In this document: one piece after another, positions 1 through 9,397 of the stretch | How positions within the stretch are numbered: position 1 is the first letter of the stretch | Layout of the letters: each line of letters opens with the position of its first letter | DNA from: DATIXJ01 sp963714795 | GTDB taxonomy: Bacteria > Bacteroidota > Ignavibacteria > UBA10030 > SZUA-254 | Direction of reading: 5' to 3' | Assembly (NCBI GenBank): GCA_963714795.1 | Contig: CAVQPS010000008.1 | Coordinates: 248,001-312,000, forward strand | DNA length: 64,000 bases | The notes under the pieces: generated by a model | Databases searched by the model: none | What the model saw: the letters and a program-made list of their open reading frames with translations, nothing else | Told to the model about the DNA's origin: nothing | Program-made: the position numbers and the translations under genes

Positions 1-1
1 A

Positions 2-556
2 CTCGGTGAATTCCTGCTTCAACAAACCATTGATGATTCTTTTCCCGATTTCGTTCGGTTCTGCCGAACAAACGATATCGATTGCTGTATCCTCAGCGAC
101 GGGATGGATCATTACATCCGCCGGATTTTGAATAATTATAATTTGTCGGATGTTCCTTTTTTTTCCAATATATTAGCCCTTGAACCGATGAACGGAAAAG
201 AGACGGTGAAATTTGTCCCCTCGTTTCCGTATACCGATGAGATATGTGACCGTTGTGCTTCGTGCAAGCGGAATCATATGCTGACGATTTCTGCTGATGA
301 TGACATTATTGTGTATATCGGCGAAGGATACTCGGACCGTTGCCCGTCGCGCTTTGCCGATATTGTTTTTGCCAAGGATGATCTCCTGCGCTATTGCCGG
401 AAGGAAAACATTCCCTTTTACGAATATACTTTTTTTGCAGATATCCGGCATCGTTTGCAAGGATTGTTGGATGATCGGCAGTCAGGCAATCATGCGGCAT
501 TCAAAAAACGCAAGCAGGCATTACTCGCACGGCACGAATTATTGATGGGCGGATAA
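2..556 (+). CDS. HAD-IB (MtnX-like) phosphatase, 5' partial
   Basis: The frame is open from base 2, so the gene starts before the window; 184 residues are visible. A segment reading LSDGMDHYI precedes a CxxC pair (residues DRCASCK) and the late HAD motif IGEGYSD, followed by a C-terminal part like HAD-IB phosphatases of the MtnX group. The catalytic DxD of motif I would lie upstream and cannot be seen. These enzymes remove phosphate from small metabolites; the substrate here is unknown. Ten bases separate it from the methyltransferase gene, so it is probably the first visible gene of the lpxB-lpxK-ppdK operon. Confidence 0.75.
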   Translation, partial: LGEFLLQQTIDDSFPDFVRFCRTNDIDCCILSDGMDHYIRRILNNYNLSDVPFFSNILALEPMNGKETVKFVPSFPYTDEICDRCASCKRNHMLTISADDDIIVYIGEGYSDRCPSRFADIVFAKDDLLRYCRKENIPFYEYTFFADIRHRLQGLLDDRQSGNHAAFKKRKQALLARHELLMGG

Positions 557-565
557 CGACAACCT

Positions 566-1147
566 ATGGATTTCCGACAACGATTGTTTCAATACAGGAG
601 CTATACGCCGATTCCCTTTTTAATTATTATGATGATCTTTGCACGACCGACAGCACTCAGCATGGCGATCGGTTTTTTGTTTGTTGCTACCGGGGAATTT
701 TTACGGTTATGGGGAGTGGCGATTGCCGGAAGTGAAACGCGGACAACCGGTCCCGTCGGCGGCACATATTTAATCACGAAAGGTCCGTTTGCTTACGTTC
801 GCAATCCGCTCTATCTCGGTAACATGCTGCTGTATTTCGGTGCCGGCATCATGGCGAACGCCTTGTTTCCCTGGTTGCCGTTGATTGCCCTGATCTATTT
901 TTTATTTCAATATTCTTTAATCGTCAGCTTAGAGGAAGAATATTTATTAAAAACGTTTCGTGAAGAATTTGAAAAATATTGTGCGGCGACAGCGAGATTT
1001 TTTCCTCACTTCAAACAATTTCAAAGCGGATCGTTGGAGCAACCTCCGTTGGATTGGAAAAAAGGACTGGTTTCTGAAAAAAGAACGCTTCAGGCAATCG
1101 GTATTCTGACAATCCTGCTGACGGCGTTCTGGCGATTACAAGGATAG
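566..1147 (+). CDS. ICMT/PEMT-like integral membrane methyltransferase
   Basis: A 193-residue membrane protein with several hydrophobic segments. The motif FAYVRNPLYLGNM (about residues 75-87), followed by EEEYL and a C-terminal F...Y segment, is the SAM-binding signature of the isoprenylcysteine carboxyl methyltransferase and phospholipid methyltransferase superfamily. Bacterial members methylate lipids or membrane-anchored thiols, but most have no known substrate. It lies between a HAD phosphatase and lpxB with gaps of 9 and 4 bases, so it is co-transcribed with lipid A genes. A role in lipid or isoprenoid modification is inferred only from that context. Confidence 0.8.
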   Translation: MDFRQRLFQYRSYTPIPFLIIMMIFARPTALSMAIGFLFVATGEFLRLWGVAIAGSETRTTGPVGGTYLITKGPFAYVRNPLYLGNMLLYFGAGIMANALFPWLPLIALIYFLFQYSLIVSLEEEYLLKTFREEFEKYCAATARFFPHFKQFQSGSLEQPPLDWKKGLVSEKRTLQAIGILTILLTAFWRLQG

Positions 1148-1151
1148 ACCG

Positions 1152-2270
1152 ATGCGGATTATGATCGTGGCCGGTGAAGCGTCGGGAGATTTACATGGTT
1201 CCGGCGTCGTGCGCGAATTGAAAAAACTTTCTCCGGATTGTGAGATCTTCGGAATCGGCGGCGATAAAATGCAGGCGGCGGGAATGCAGCTTATTTATCA
1301 TGTCCGCGAACTTTCGGTCATGGGCATCTGGGAAGTGTGGCAGCATCTGCCCTTGTTGCGTTCAATGCAGAAAACGCTCGAGGCGCTCCTGAATGTCCGC
1401 AAGCCCGATGTGGTTTTACTGATCGACTATCCGGGGTTTAATTTGCGATTTGCCAGGATTGCTCATGAGAAAAAAATCCGGACGGTGTATTACATCAGTC
1501 CGCAAGTGTGGGCATGGCATAGCAGCCGCGTGCGAACGATGAAAACGATTATCGATAAAATGCTGGTTGTTTTTCCGTTTGAAGTGGATATTTACCGGAA
1601 GCAAGGTATTGATGTTGAATTTGTCGGTCATCCGCTGCTGGAAGTACTCAACGAACCGCAGAATAAAAATGATTTTTGTAAACGGTATGAACTCGATCCG
1701 AACCGGCGCATTCTTGGATTGTTTCCCGGCAGTCGACGGCAGGAACTTGAGCGGATTTTCCCGGCAATGCTTGGCGCAGCGAGAATTCTGCATGCACAGC
1801 ATGATATACAGATTGCCGTCGGGGTATCGTCGGTGCTGGAATATGAGTATGTGAAATCGTTTGTCCGCGGCGATTTTCCGGTTCAGTTTATTCAGCACGG
1901 AACGTACGATTTGATGAAGAATGCTGACGTGGCATTGGTAACGTCAGGAACTGCCACCCTGGAAACTGCGTTTTATCAAACACCGATGGTTATCGTGTAC
2001 AAGACGTCGTTTCTGACGTATAGTTTCGGCAGATTTTTCATCCGGATAAAAAATATCGGGCTGGCAAATATTGTCGCCGGCAAACGTGTCGTTCCGGAAA
2101 TCATTCAGCGGCAAGCCACACCGCAACGTCTTGCACAGGAAGCGTTACGCATGCTCGATAGTGAATCGTTGCGGAAGACGATCTCGGAAGAGTTGTCGGT
2201 TGTAAAAAAGAATCTCGGAACTCCCGGTGCGTCAAAACGGGTTGCACAAATTTTGCTGTCGTCTTCGTGA
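1152..2270 (+). CDS. lpxB: lipid-A-disaccharide synthase LpxB
   Basis: This 372-residue protein has the usual LpxB length. It begins MRIMIVAGEASGDLHG and carries GIGGDKM, IDYPGFN, the YYISPQVWAW segment and a C-terminal SGTATLE motif typical of this GT19 glycosyltransferase. It condenses UDP-2,3-diacylglucosamine with lipid X to form the lipid A disaccharide at the inner face of the inner membrane. Its last codons overlap the lpxK start (GTGA), so the two enzymes, nearly successive in the Raetz pathway, are translationally coupled. Confidence 0.96.
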   Translation: MRIMIVAGEASGDLHGSGVVRELKKLSPDCEIFGIGGDKMQAAGMQLIYHVRELSVMGIWEVWQHLPLLRSMQKTLEALLNVRKPDVVLLIDYPGFNLRFARIAHEKKIRTVYYISPQVWAWHSSRVRTMKTIIDKMLVVFPFEVDIYRKQGIDVEFVGHPLLEVLNEPQNKNDFCKRYELDPNRRILGLFPGSRRQELERIFPAMLGAARILHAQHDIQIAVGVSSVLEYEYVKSFVRGDFPVQFIQHGTYDLMKNADVALVTSGTATLETAFYQTPMVIVYKTSFLTYSFGRFFIRIKNIGLANIVAGKRVVPEIIQRQATPQRLAQEALRMLDSESLRKTISEELSVVKKNLGTPGASKRVAQILLSSS

Positions 2271-3325
2271 ATACACCATCATGGCTGACACTGTTTCTTC
2301 TTCCGTTTTCATGGCTGTACGGATTCATGCTCTATGTTCGAAATTGGTGCTATGATTCCGGGATTTTTCATTCGGAAAGAATTCCCGTTCCGGTTATTGC
2401 CGTCGGGAATATCACTGCCGGTGGTACCGGTAAAACGCCGTTCGTTGAATATCTCCTGCAGCGGCTGCTGCAACGCGGAAAACGCATTGCCGTTGTGAGC
2501 CGCGGTTATAAGCGATCGACGCGGGGAACGTTTATCGTATCCGACGGGATAAAAAAATATGGATCAGCGAATCAGGCAGGTGATGAACCGATGCAGTTGG
2601 CTTTAAAGTTTCCGGATGTTGCCGTCGTTGTGGATGAGAACCGTGTCCGCGGGTCTTTTGCTGCCATACAGCAATCTAAGCCGGATGTCATAATTCTGGA
2701 TGACGGGTTTCAGCACCGTGCGATCGAAAGGGATTGCAATATTCTGATGATTGATGGAACAATATCATTGTCCGGTATGCGAATGATACCGGCGGGAAAA
2801 CGCCGGGAGCCGCTTTCATCGCTTCGGCGGGCGGACATGACAGTCGTTTCGAGAACAACGATTTCATCCGATTTAAAAAAGTTGGTATCTCGGTATTCTT
2901 CTGCGCCGATGGCGTCCGTTCGCTTTCGGCCCAAAAAACTTGTCGAGATTGTGTCCCATCGTTTATGTGAATTTTCGGAATTTCAACATCAACGATGCTT
3001 GACCTTTTGCGGAATCGGTAACCCGGAGTCGTTCGCTGCAACACTATCAGAAACGGGATTGACATCGGTTGAGGTCATGCGATTTCCTGACCATCACAAT
3101 TATTCGATCGAAGACATTCATAATATCAAACACAAAGCGCTCGAGAATGAAGTGTCGATGATCATTACCACAGAAAAAGATGCGGTCAGGATTGCGCCTG
3201 AACTTCTTCGGGATTTTTCCGATTCCATTCGATTATTTTTCATAGAAATAGAAGCTGTCGTGACCGAAGGAGAAGAACACCTGCACGATCTCATTGAATC
3301 CATTTTTGAAAAACAGAGCCGATGA
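2267..3325 (+). CDS. lpxK: tetraacyldisaccharide 4'-kinase LpxK
   Basis: A 352-residue protein. It starts with GTG at 2267, overlapping the lpxB stop. A hydrophobic N-terminal anchor is followed by the Walker A loop GNITAGGTGKTPF (about residues 46-58), VVSRGYKR, AGDEPMQLA and the DDGFQHR motif characteristic of LpxK. It phosphorylates the 4' position of the lipid A disaccharide at the inner membrane. Together with lpxB this shows that the organism makes a lipid A outer membrane. The stop overlaps the start of the next gene (ATGA), continuing the coupled operon. Confidence 0.96.
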   Translation: MNTPSWLTLFLLPFSWLYGFMLYVRNWCYDSGIFHSERIPVPVIAVGNITAGGTGKTPFVEYLLQRLLQRGKRIAVVSRGYKRSTRGTFIVSDGIKKYGSANQAGDEPMQLALKFPDVAVVVDENRVRGSFAAIQQSKPDVIILDDGFQHRAIERDCNILMIDGTISLSGMRMIPAGKRREPLSSLRRADMTVVSRTTISSDLKKLVSRYSSAPMASVRFRPKKLVEIVSHRLCEFSEFQHQRCLTFCGIGNPESFAATLSETGLTSVEVMRFPDHHNYSIEDIHNIKHKALENEVSMIITTEKDAVRIAPELLRDFSDSIRLFFIEIEAVVTEGEEHLHDLIESIFEKQSR

Positions 3326-4050
3326 AAATTGCTGTAACCGACACGATGGGGTCCGAACATAAATTTCAGCAATATATTTCGTGGCTTCAGTATGCCGAAC
3401 CGTCTGTTGAAACTGTTCGCCTTTCGTATGTGTTTGATAATACGAACGGTATTCAATCGTGCGATGGTTTATTATTGACCGGCGGACACGATGTCGATCC
3501 TCGATTATACGGCGGCGAACCAAATCATCCGAAAATTCACGATACGAATCGCCGGCGGGATGATTTTGAATTCCACGTTCTTGAGCAGGCGTTGACTGCC
3601 GGAATTCCGGTTCTCGGTATTTGCCGCGGTCTTCAGTTGGCGAATGTGTATTTTGGCGGCTCGTTATTCGCCGATCTCGAAGAAGCAGGATTCGGATCGC
3701 ATAACAGTAAAACCGATGGCGCCGAATTTTTGCACGAAGTGTTTGTTGAAAAAGATACGACGGCCTTTCGTTGCATTAAAAGTTTGGAAGGTTCGATAAA
3801 TTCAAGCCATCACCAGGGGACGGATCGCATCGGTGACGGTTTACAGGTGAGTGCACGTTCGGCGGATGGAGTCGTCGAAGCACTCGAACGGACGGATGGA
3901 AATTCATTCTTTCTGCTCGTGCAATGGCATCCGGAACGAATGAAAGAATCTCTGAATCCGTTTACTAAAGGAGTGTTGGATTCATTTCTGACAGCGGCAC
4001 AAAAAAGTAAATACGAAATCAAATCTCTTTATAAAAAGGAAAATCAATAA
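3322..4050 (+). CDS. class I glutamine amidotransferase, PuuD-like gamma-glutamyl hydrolase
   Basis: This 242-residue protein has the peptidase C26 triad: Cys101 in LGICRGLQLANV, then His203 and Glu205 in QWHPE. Stand-alone members such as PuuD hydrolyse gamma-glutamyl-GABA or related gamma-glutamyl amides. LTGGHDVDPRLYGGE near residue 50 matches that subgroup. It overlaps lpxK by four bases and the ppdK start by one (TAATG), so it belongs to the same transcript, though no functional link to lipid A is obvious. The substrate cannot be told from sequence. Confidence 0.88.
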   Translation: MKIAVTDTMGSEHKFQQYISWLQYAEPSVETVRLSYVFDNTNGIQSCDGLLLTGGHDVDPRLYGGEPNHPKIHDTNRRRDDFEFHVLEQALTAGIPVLGICRGLQLANVYFGGSLFADLEEAGFGSHNSKTDGAEFLHEVFVEKDTTAFRCIKSLEGSINSSHHQGTDRIGDGLQVSARSADGVVEALERTDGNSFFLLVQWHPERMKESLNPFTKGVLDSFLTAAQKSKYEIKSLYKKENQ

Positions 4051-6833
4051 TGAAGCAAAAATATATATACTCATTCGGCGGCGGAAAAGCCGACGGTAAC
4101 GAAAGTATGAAAAATCTGCTCGGCGGCAAGGGTGCGAATCTTGCGGAAATGGCCGGTCATCCCAATCTCCGGCTGCCGGTTCCGCCGGGATTTACCATCA
4201 CAACCGAGGTTTGCACATACTATTACGATCACAAGCGGACGTATCCGAAAGGATTGACCCATGACCTCGGCCGTGCACTGCAGCAAGTCGAGAAGTTGAT
4301 GAAAAGAAAATTCGGCGATCCGGTAAATCCGTTGCTGGTATCCGTTCGCTCCGGTGCCCGAAAATCAATGCCCGGTATGATGGAAACAATTCTCAACGTC
4401 GGATTGACGGAAAAAACTATTCCCGGACTGATCAAACAAAGCGGTGGCAACGATCGGTTCGTGTATGATGCCTATCGCCGTTTGATCATGATGTATTCCG
4501 ATGTCGTTATGGAGAAAGCTGCCGGCGTCGAATTGGAAGATGAAGGAGCCGGGATCCGCCGTCAGTTAGAACGTGTTATGGACCGGTTGAAAAAACAAAA
4601 AGGTTATCATACCGATACCGATCTCAGAACGGAAGATCTCAAGGAGCTTTGCGTTCAATTTAAATCGAAAATAAAAGAAGTGTTGGGAAAAGAATTTCCC
4701 GATGACCCGGAAAAACAATTATGGGGCGGCATCGGAGCGGTGTTTTCATCGTGGAATGGAAAACGTGCCATCAGTTATCGCCGCATCGAGGGCATTCCCG
4801 ATGAATGGGGAACGGCCGTCAATGTGCAATCGATGGTCTTCGGCAATATGGGTTCTGACTCGGCAACCGGAGTTGCATTTACGCGGAATCCGGGCAACGG
4901 TGATAATAAGTTTTATGGCGAATACCTGATCGATGCGCAGGGAGAAGATGTTGTTGCCGGCATTCGCACGCCTGCGCCGGTGAACGAATATTCGAAATCG
5001 GAACATAATAAAGAACTTATCACGCTGGAACAAGGGATGCCGAAGCTGTACAAAGAGCTGTTTGACATTCAGCGCCGGCTGGAAAAACATTATCACGATA
5101 TGCAGGATATAGAATTCACGATTGAAAAAGGCAGGTTGTTCATGTTGCAATGCCGTGTCGGGAAACGGAACGGGCATGCCGCCGTGAGAATTGCAGTCGA
5201 TATGTTGAAGGAGAAATTAATCGACCGCGAAACCGCCATCATGCGTGTCACGCCGGATCAATTGGATGAACTGTTGCATCCGATCATCGATCCGAAAATC
5301 GAAAAAGAACAGAAAGTGTTTGTGAAGGGGCTTCCGGCCGGACCCGGCGGAGCGTCAGGTCAGGTCGTTTTCACCGCGCAGGATGCCGTTGACTGGACGA
5401 AGCAAGGGAAGAAAGTTATCCTTGTCCGCGAAGAAACAAATCCGGAAGATGTCGAAGGAATGCGCGCGGCACGGGCAATTCTGACCGCCCGCGGCGGGAT
5501 GACCTCGCACGCGGCTCTGGTTGCACGCGGCTGGGGAAAATGCTGTATCGTCGGTTGCGGAAAACTTCATGTGGATTATAGGGTGAAAACTCTTACTGCC
5601 GACGGCGTTACGCTGAAAGAAGGAAGCTGGATTACATTAAACGGCACGCGCGGCAATGTCTATCAGGGGCAACTTCCCATGATCGATGCATCGAGTGAAA
5701 ATTCAATCCTGACGGATTTCCTGAAAGTATGTGATTCGGTCAAGAAGCTTGGTGTGCGAACGAATGCCGACACGCCGGAAGACGCGCAGGCCGGACGCCG
5801 GTTCGGTGCACAGGGAATCGGTCTGTTCCGGACAGAACATATGTTCTATGGAAAGGGTTCTGAAGAACCGCTCTTCAGATTGAGAAAGATGATTATCTCG
5901 AAAACTGTCGATGAACGCCGCCGCGCTCTCGACGAACTCTATCCGTATGTCAAAAAGGACATCAAAGGCACTCTTGAAGCCATGGACGGATATCCTGTCG
6001 TCGTTCGATTGCTCGATCCGCCGCTTCACGAGTTTGTTCCCCGGGAACGTGGAAAGCTTGAAGAGCTTTCCCGTGATCTGCACATCACGATGGATGAACT
6101 TGCGGGCAGAGCGGAAAATTTACATGAATCCAATCCGATGATGGGACATCGCGGCGTCCGGCTGGGCATTACGTATCCGGAAGTGAGCGAGATGCAGATC
6201 CGTGCAGTTTTCGATGCGGCGGCGGAATTGATTGCGGAAGGGAAAAAGCCGTATCCGGAAATCATGATTCCGGTTGTCGGTCACGTGAAGGAACTTCAGG
6301 ATCAATTCGATATTGCGAATCGTGTGTATCGCGAAGTTCTCGAAAAGCACAAATTGAAAAGCATCAAACATATGCTCGGAACGATGATCGAAATTCCGCG
6401 AGCATGCATTGTATCGGATCAAATTGCAGAGATTGCCCAATTTTTCTCATTCGGCACGAATGACCTGACGCAGATGGGATTCGGTTTTTCGCGCGATGAT
6501 ATCGGCAGTTTTTTGCCCGACTATCTTTTGAAACATGTTCTTCCGGATGATCCGTTCCAAACGATCGATCAGGAAGGGATCGGTGAGCTCATGAAGATCA
6601 GTATTGAACGCGGAAGAAAGCAGCGCCCCGATCTTGAGATCGGTATTTGCGGCGAACATGGCGGCGATCCGCGGTCGGTGGATTTCTGTCATCGTCTGGG
6701 GATGGATTATGTGAGCTGTTCTCCGTTCCGTGTTCCGATTGCCCGTCTTGCCGCTGCTCAAGCGGTGTTACGTCAAAAGGCGACACAAACGAAAACCAAT
6801 AAAAAATCGAAGCGGGGAAACAAGAGCAAGTAA
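4050..6833 (+). CDS. ppdK: pyruvate, phosphate dikinase
   Basis: A 927-residue, full-length PPDK. The N-terminal ATP-grasp domain begins SFGGGKADGNESMKNLLGGK; the swivelling phosphohistidine domain has GGMTSHAALVARGWGK with the phospho-accepting His near residue 487; the C-terminal PEP/pyruvate barrel contains GLFRTEHMF and the catalytic ICGEHGGDP. It interconverts pyruvate, ATP and phosphate with PEP, AMP and pyrophosphate, so it may serve glycolysis with pyrophosphate or gluconeogenesis. The C-terminus ends in a short lysine-rich tail (KTNKKSKRGNKSK) that looks like a lineage extension. Its start overlaps the stop of the preceding amidotransferase gene. Confidence 0.97.
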   Translation: MKQKYIYSFGGGKADGNESMKNLLGGKGANLAEMAGHPNLRLPVPPGFTITTEVCTYYYDHKRTYPKGLTHDLGRALQQVEKLMKRKFGDPVNPLLVSVRSGARKSMPGMMETILNVGLTEKTIPGLIKQSGGNDRFVYDAYRRLIMMYSDVVMEKAAGVELEDEGAGIRRQLERVMDRLKKQKGYHTDTDLRTEDLKELCVQFKSKIKEVLGKEFPDDPEKQLWGGIGAVFSSWNGKRAISYRRIEGIPDEWGTAVNVQSMVFGNMGSDSATGVAFTRNPGNGDNKFYGEYLIDAQGEDVVAGIRTPAPVNEYSKSEHNKELITLEQGMPKLYKELFDIQRRLEKHYHDMQDIEFTIEKGRLFMLQCRVGKRNGHAAVRIAVDMLKEKLIDRETAIMRVTPDQLDELLHPIIDPKIEKEQKVFVKGLPAGPGGASGQVVFTAQDAVDWTKQGKKVILVREETNPEDVEGMRAARAILTARGGMTSHAALVARGWGKCCIVGCGKLHVDYRVKTLTADGVTLKEGSWITLNGTRGNVYQGQLPMIDASSENSILTDFLKVCDSVKKLGVRTNADTPEDAQAGRRFGAQGIGLFRTEHMFYGKGSEEPLFRLRKMIISKTVDERRRALDELYPYVKKDIKGTLEAMDGYPVVVRLLDPPLHEFVPRERGKLEELSRDLHITMDELAGRAENLHESNPMMGHRGVRLGITYPEVSEMQIRAVFDAAAELIAEGKKPYPEIMIPVVGHVKELQDQFDIANRVYREVLEKHKLKSIKHMLGTMIEIPRACIVSDQIAEIAQFFSFGTNDLTQMGFGFSRDDIGSFLPDYLLKHVLPDDPFQTIDQEGIGELMKISIERGRKQRPDLEIGICGEHGGDPRSVDFCHRLGMDYVSCSPFRVPIARLAAAQAVLRQKATQTKTNKKSKRGNKSK

Positions 6834-6885
6834 TCCCGGTGGTTCGAAATCAACCAGAGTTTTTATTTGAAAGGATATCATCGTA

Positions 6886-7923
6886 ATGAAACTTTCTGAT
6901 TTTAAATACCCGTTGCCGCGCAACTTGATTGCCAAGTATCCCGCCAAGCCGAGAGACTCTGCGCGCTTGATGGTGTTGGATCGGGCAAAAGAAACAATTA
7001 CTGAATCTCAGTTCAGCAGCATCATCGATTATTTTTCCAAAGGCGATTGTTTGATCATCAATCAGACAAAAGTATTTCCTGCCCGCCTGTTCGGCAAAAA
7101 AGAAAAAACGAACGCACGGATTGAAGTGTTTTTACTGCGCGAGTTGAATGCGGAAGAGGGAATATGGGACGTTATTGTCGATCCGGCCCGCAAGGTCCGT
7201 ATCGGGAATAAAATATATTTCGATGACGGAAAAATTTGGTGCGAAGTGGTCGATAATACCACTTCCCGCGGTCGTACGGTTCGTTTCAACTATAAGGATG
7301 ATCTTTTCAAGATCATCGAACGGATCGGCATGACGCCGTTGCCATATTACATCAAGCGGGAGCCGGTCGAAGAGGATAAGGAAACGTACCAGACGGTTTA
7401 TGCGAAACATATCGGTTCGGTCGCTGCCCCGACCGCAGGACTTCATTTTACCAAAAGGCTCCTTGCGGCAATCGAGAAGAAAGGCGTGAAGATCGCCCCG
7501 GTGACGCTCCACCTCGGGCTCGGTTCGTTCCGGCCGGTGGAAGTGGAGGATTTGTCGAAACATAAAATGGATTCGGAATATTATGAAATTCCCCAGTCAA
7601 CAGTTGACGTCGTTAATAAGACGATTGATAGTCGCGGACATGTCTTTGTTGCCGGTACGAGCACGACACGGGCGATCGAGTCGAGCGTGATGACAACGGG
7701 ACATCTGAAAGTCAACCGGGGATGGACCGATAAATTTATTTTCCCGCCGTATGATTTTAAAATCGTCGATCACATGATCACGAATTTTCACATGCCGGAG
7801 TCGACCTTACTGATGCTGGTGTCGGCTTTTGCGGGACGGGATTTCGTGATGAAAGGATACAAGAAGGCGATCAAAGAAAAATGGCGGTTTTATAGTTACG
7901 GCGATGCAATGCTTATTTTGTAA
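6886..7923 (+). CDS. queA: tRNA preQ1(34) S-adenosylmethionine ribosyltransferase-isomerase QueA
   Basis: A 345-residue protein with family signatures along its length: MKLSDFKYPLPRNLIAKYP at the start, then FPARLFGKK, GSVAAPTAGLHFT, VTLHLGLGSFRPVE and TNFHMPESTLLMLVSAF. QueA transfers the ribosyl part of SAM to preQ1 in the tRNA wobble position, forming epoxyqueuosine. An AAAGGA-type ribosome binding site precedes the ATG. No other queuosine gene is nearby. Its end adjoins ispD. Confidence 0.97.
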   Translation: MKLSDFKYPLPRNLIAKYPAKPRDSARLMVLDRAKETITESQFSSIIDYFSKGDCLIINQTKVFPARLFGKKEKTNARIEVFLLRELNAEEGIWDVIVDPARKVRIGNKIYFDDGKIWCEVVDNTTSRGRTVRFNYKDDLFKIIERIGMTPLPYYIKREPVEEDKETYQTVYAKHIGSVAAPTAGLHFTKRLLAAIEKKGVKIAPVTLHLGLGSFRPVEVEDLSKHKMDSEYYEIPQSTVDVVNKTIDSRGHVFVAGTSTTRAIESSVMTTGHLKVNRGWTDKFIFPPYDFKIVDHMITNFHMPESTLLMLVSAFAGRDFVMKGYKKAIKEKWRFYSYGDAMLIL

Positions 7924-7933
7924 TTCCGTAATT

Positions 7934-8632
7934 ATGATACAGGGAAAACGTGTCGGCGTTGTTATTCCGGCGGCAGGAAAAGGTATACGGATGCGCGGTG
8001 AAGCACATAAACAGTTGCTTCATCTTGCAGGTACACCGATAGCTCTTCATACGTTACGCCGGTTTGAACAATCTGAAATTGTTGATACAATCGTTGTTGC
8101 TGCCGGCTCTGATATTCTGAATACGATCAATGATCTTGTTCGAAACGATCGTTTGTCGAAAGTTGCATCTGTTGTTGCGGGCGGTGCCGAGCGGCAGGAT
8201 TCAGTATGGAATGGTTTGCAGGAATTACGTTCGCATCATGTCGATCTGATAGTCATTCACGATGTCGTGCGCCCGTTTTTTACCGAAGAAATGCTGAATC
8301 GTGTTGTTGAAGCCGCAATGGTAAGTGGTGGCGCTATTCTTGCAGTCCGGCCGAAAGAAACGGTCAAGATACATGAAAAGGCAATATCCACGTTGCCGCG
8401 TGGAAAATTATGGCTTGCACAAACTCCACAAGTATTTGATAGCGGTCTCCTGACGAAAGCATTTGAGAAGGCAATTTCGGATAATTTTTATGGAACTGAC
8501 GATGCCTCTCTGGTTGAGCGAATCGGCGGCAAAATTACCGTTGTGGAAGGAAATTATGATAATATTAAAATCACGACGCCGGAGGATATGGAATTGGCTC
8601 ATTTAATAGCAAAACGATGGAATATTGTGTGA
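7934..8632 (+). CDS. ispD: 2-C-methyl-D-erythritol 4-phosphate cytidylyltransferase IspD
   Basis: A 233-residue IspD of the MEP isoprenoid pathway. It has the nucleotide-binding VVIPAAGKGIRM, then KQLLHLAG, GGAERQDSVWNGL, IHDVVRPF (HDAVRPF in most homologues), AQTPQVF and TDDASLVER. It couples CTP to methylerythritol phosphate. The ATG at 7934 is preferred because homology starts right after it; an upstream in-frame ATG at 7904 lies inside queA and would add ten unrelated residues. Confidence 0.94.
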   Translation: MIQGKRVGVVIPAAGKGIRMRGEAHKQLLHLAGTPIALHTLRRFEQSEIVDTIVVAAGSDILNTINDLVRNDRLSKVASVVAGGAERQDSVWNGLQELRSHHVDLIVIHDVVRPFFTEEMLNRVVEAAMVSGGAILAVRPKETVKIHEKAISTLPRGKLWLAQTPQVFDSGLLTKAFEKAISDNFYGTDDASLVERIGGKITVVEGNYDNIKITTPEDMELAHLIAKRWNIV

Positions 8633-8701
8633 TACAGTCGTGTTGATTTTTTCCGATAATCTATTATCTTATAAAGATATGCTAATTTTCAAGGAAATAG
8701 T

Positions 8702-9370
8702 ATGATACCACTGGGTGCGATTATCCTTCTCAGTTATCTTGTCGGTTCGGTTCCGACAAGTATAATCGTGACAAAACTTATGCGCGGTATCGATATTCGC
8801 GAACATGGCAGCGGCAATGCCGGTGGCACTAATGTTATGCGCGTCCTTGGCGTCAAAGTCGGTGTTCTGGTGATCATCATCGATATTCTCAAAGGATATG
8901 TTGCAACGATGGTTGTTACCAAATTGATGTATGGATCGCTTCCGTTCAACAATCAAACGCCGTTCGAAGATATTACGGTCATTCGTATCATCGCCGGATG
9001 TGCGGCGATTCTCGGTCATGTGTGGACGGCTTTCGGAGGGTTCCGCGGCGGAAAAGGAATTGCAACTGCCGGCGGCGCTTTGCTCGGGCTTGCGACGATC
9101 GAAGTTCTTGTTGCTCTGGGAGTTTTTTCAATTGTCTTTCTTCTTTCTCGTTATGTCTCTCTCAGCTCGATCAGCGGTGCCGTTGCATTGCCATTAGCAA
9201 TGTTTTTCCGGCACAATCTGTTCCATGCCGATTTGCAAGGATATAATACGCTGATTTTTTTCAGTATCGGCATTTCGCTTCTTCTGTTATATACACATCG
9301 CGCCAATATTCGCCGGCTTCTCGACGGAACCGAGCACCGGTTGACGCGGGTTCATATTCCTAAAAAATAA
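8702..9370 (+). CDS. plsY: acyl-phosphate glycerol-3-phosphate acyltransferase PlsY
   Basis: This 222-residue multi-pass membrane protein shows all three PlsY cytoplasmic motifs: HGSGNAGGTNVMR near residue 38, GGFRGGKGIATAGG near residue 115 and HRANIRRLLDGTEHR near the C-terminus. It acylates glycerol 3-phosphate from acyl phosphate, the first step of phospholipid synthesis. It lies directly upstream of gpsA, which supplies glycerol 3-phosphate, so the pair forms a functional unit. Confidence 0.96.
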   Translation: MIPLGAIILLSYLVGSVPTSIIVTKLMRGIDIREHGSGNAGGTNVMRVLGVKVGVLVIIIDILKGYVATMVVTKLMYGSLPFNNQTPFEDITVIRIIAGCAAILGHVWTAFGGFRGGKGIATAGGALLGLATIEVLVALGVFSIVFLLSRYVSLSSISGAVALPLAMFFRHNLFHADLQGYNTLIFFSIGISLLLLYTHRANIRRLLDGTEHRLTRVHIPKK

Positions 9371-9397
9371 TCTGTAATTTTTTTCTTCGCTCCTTCA

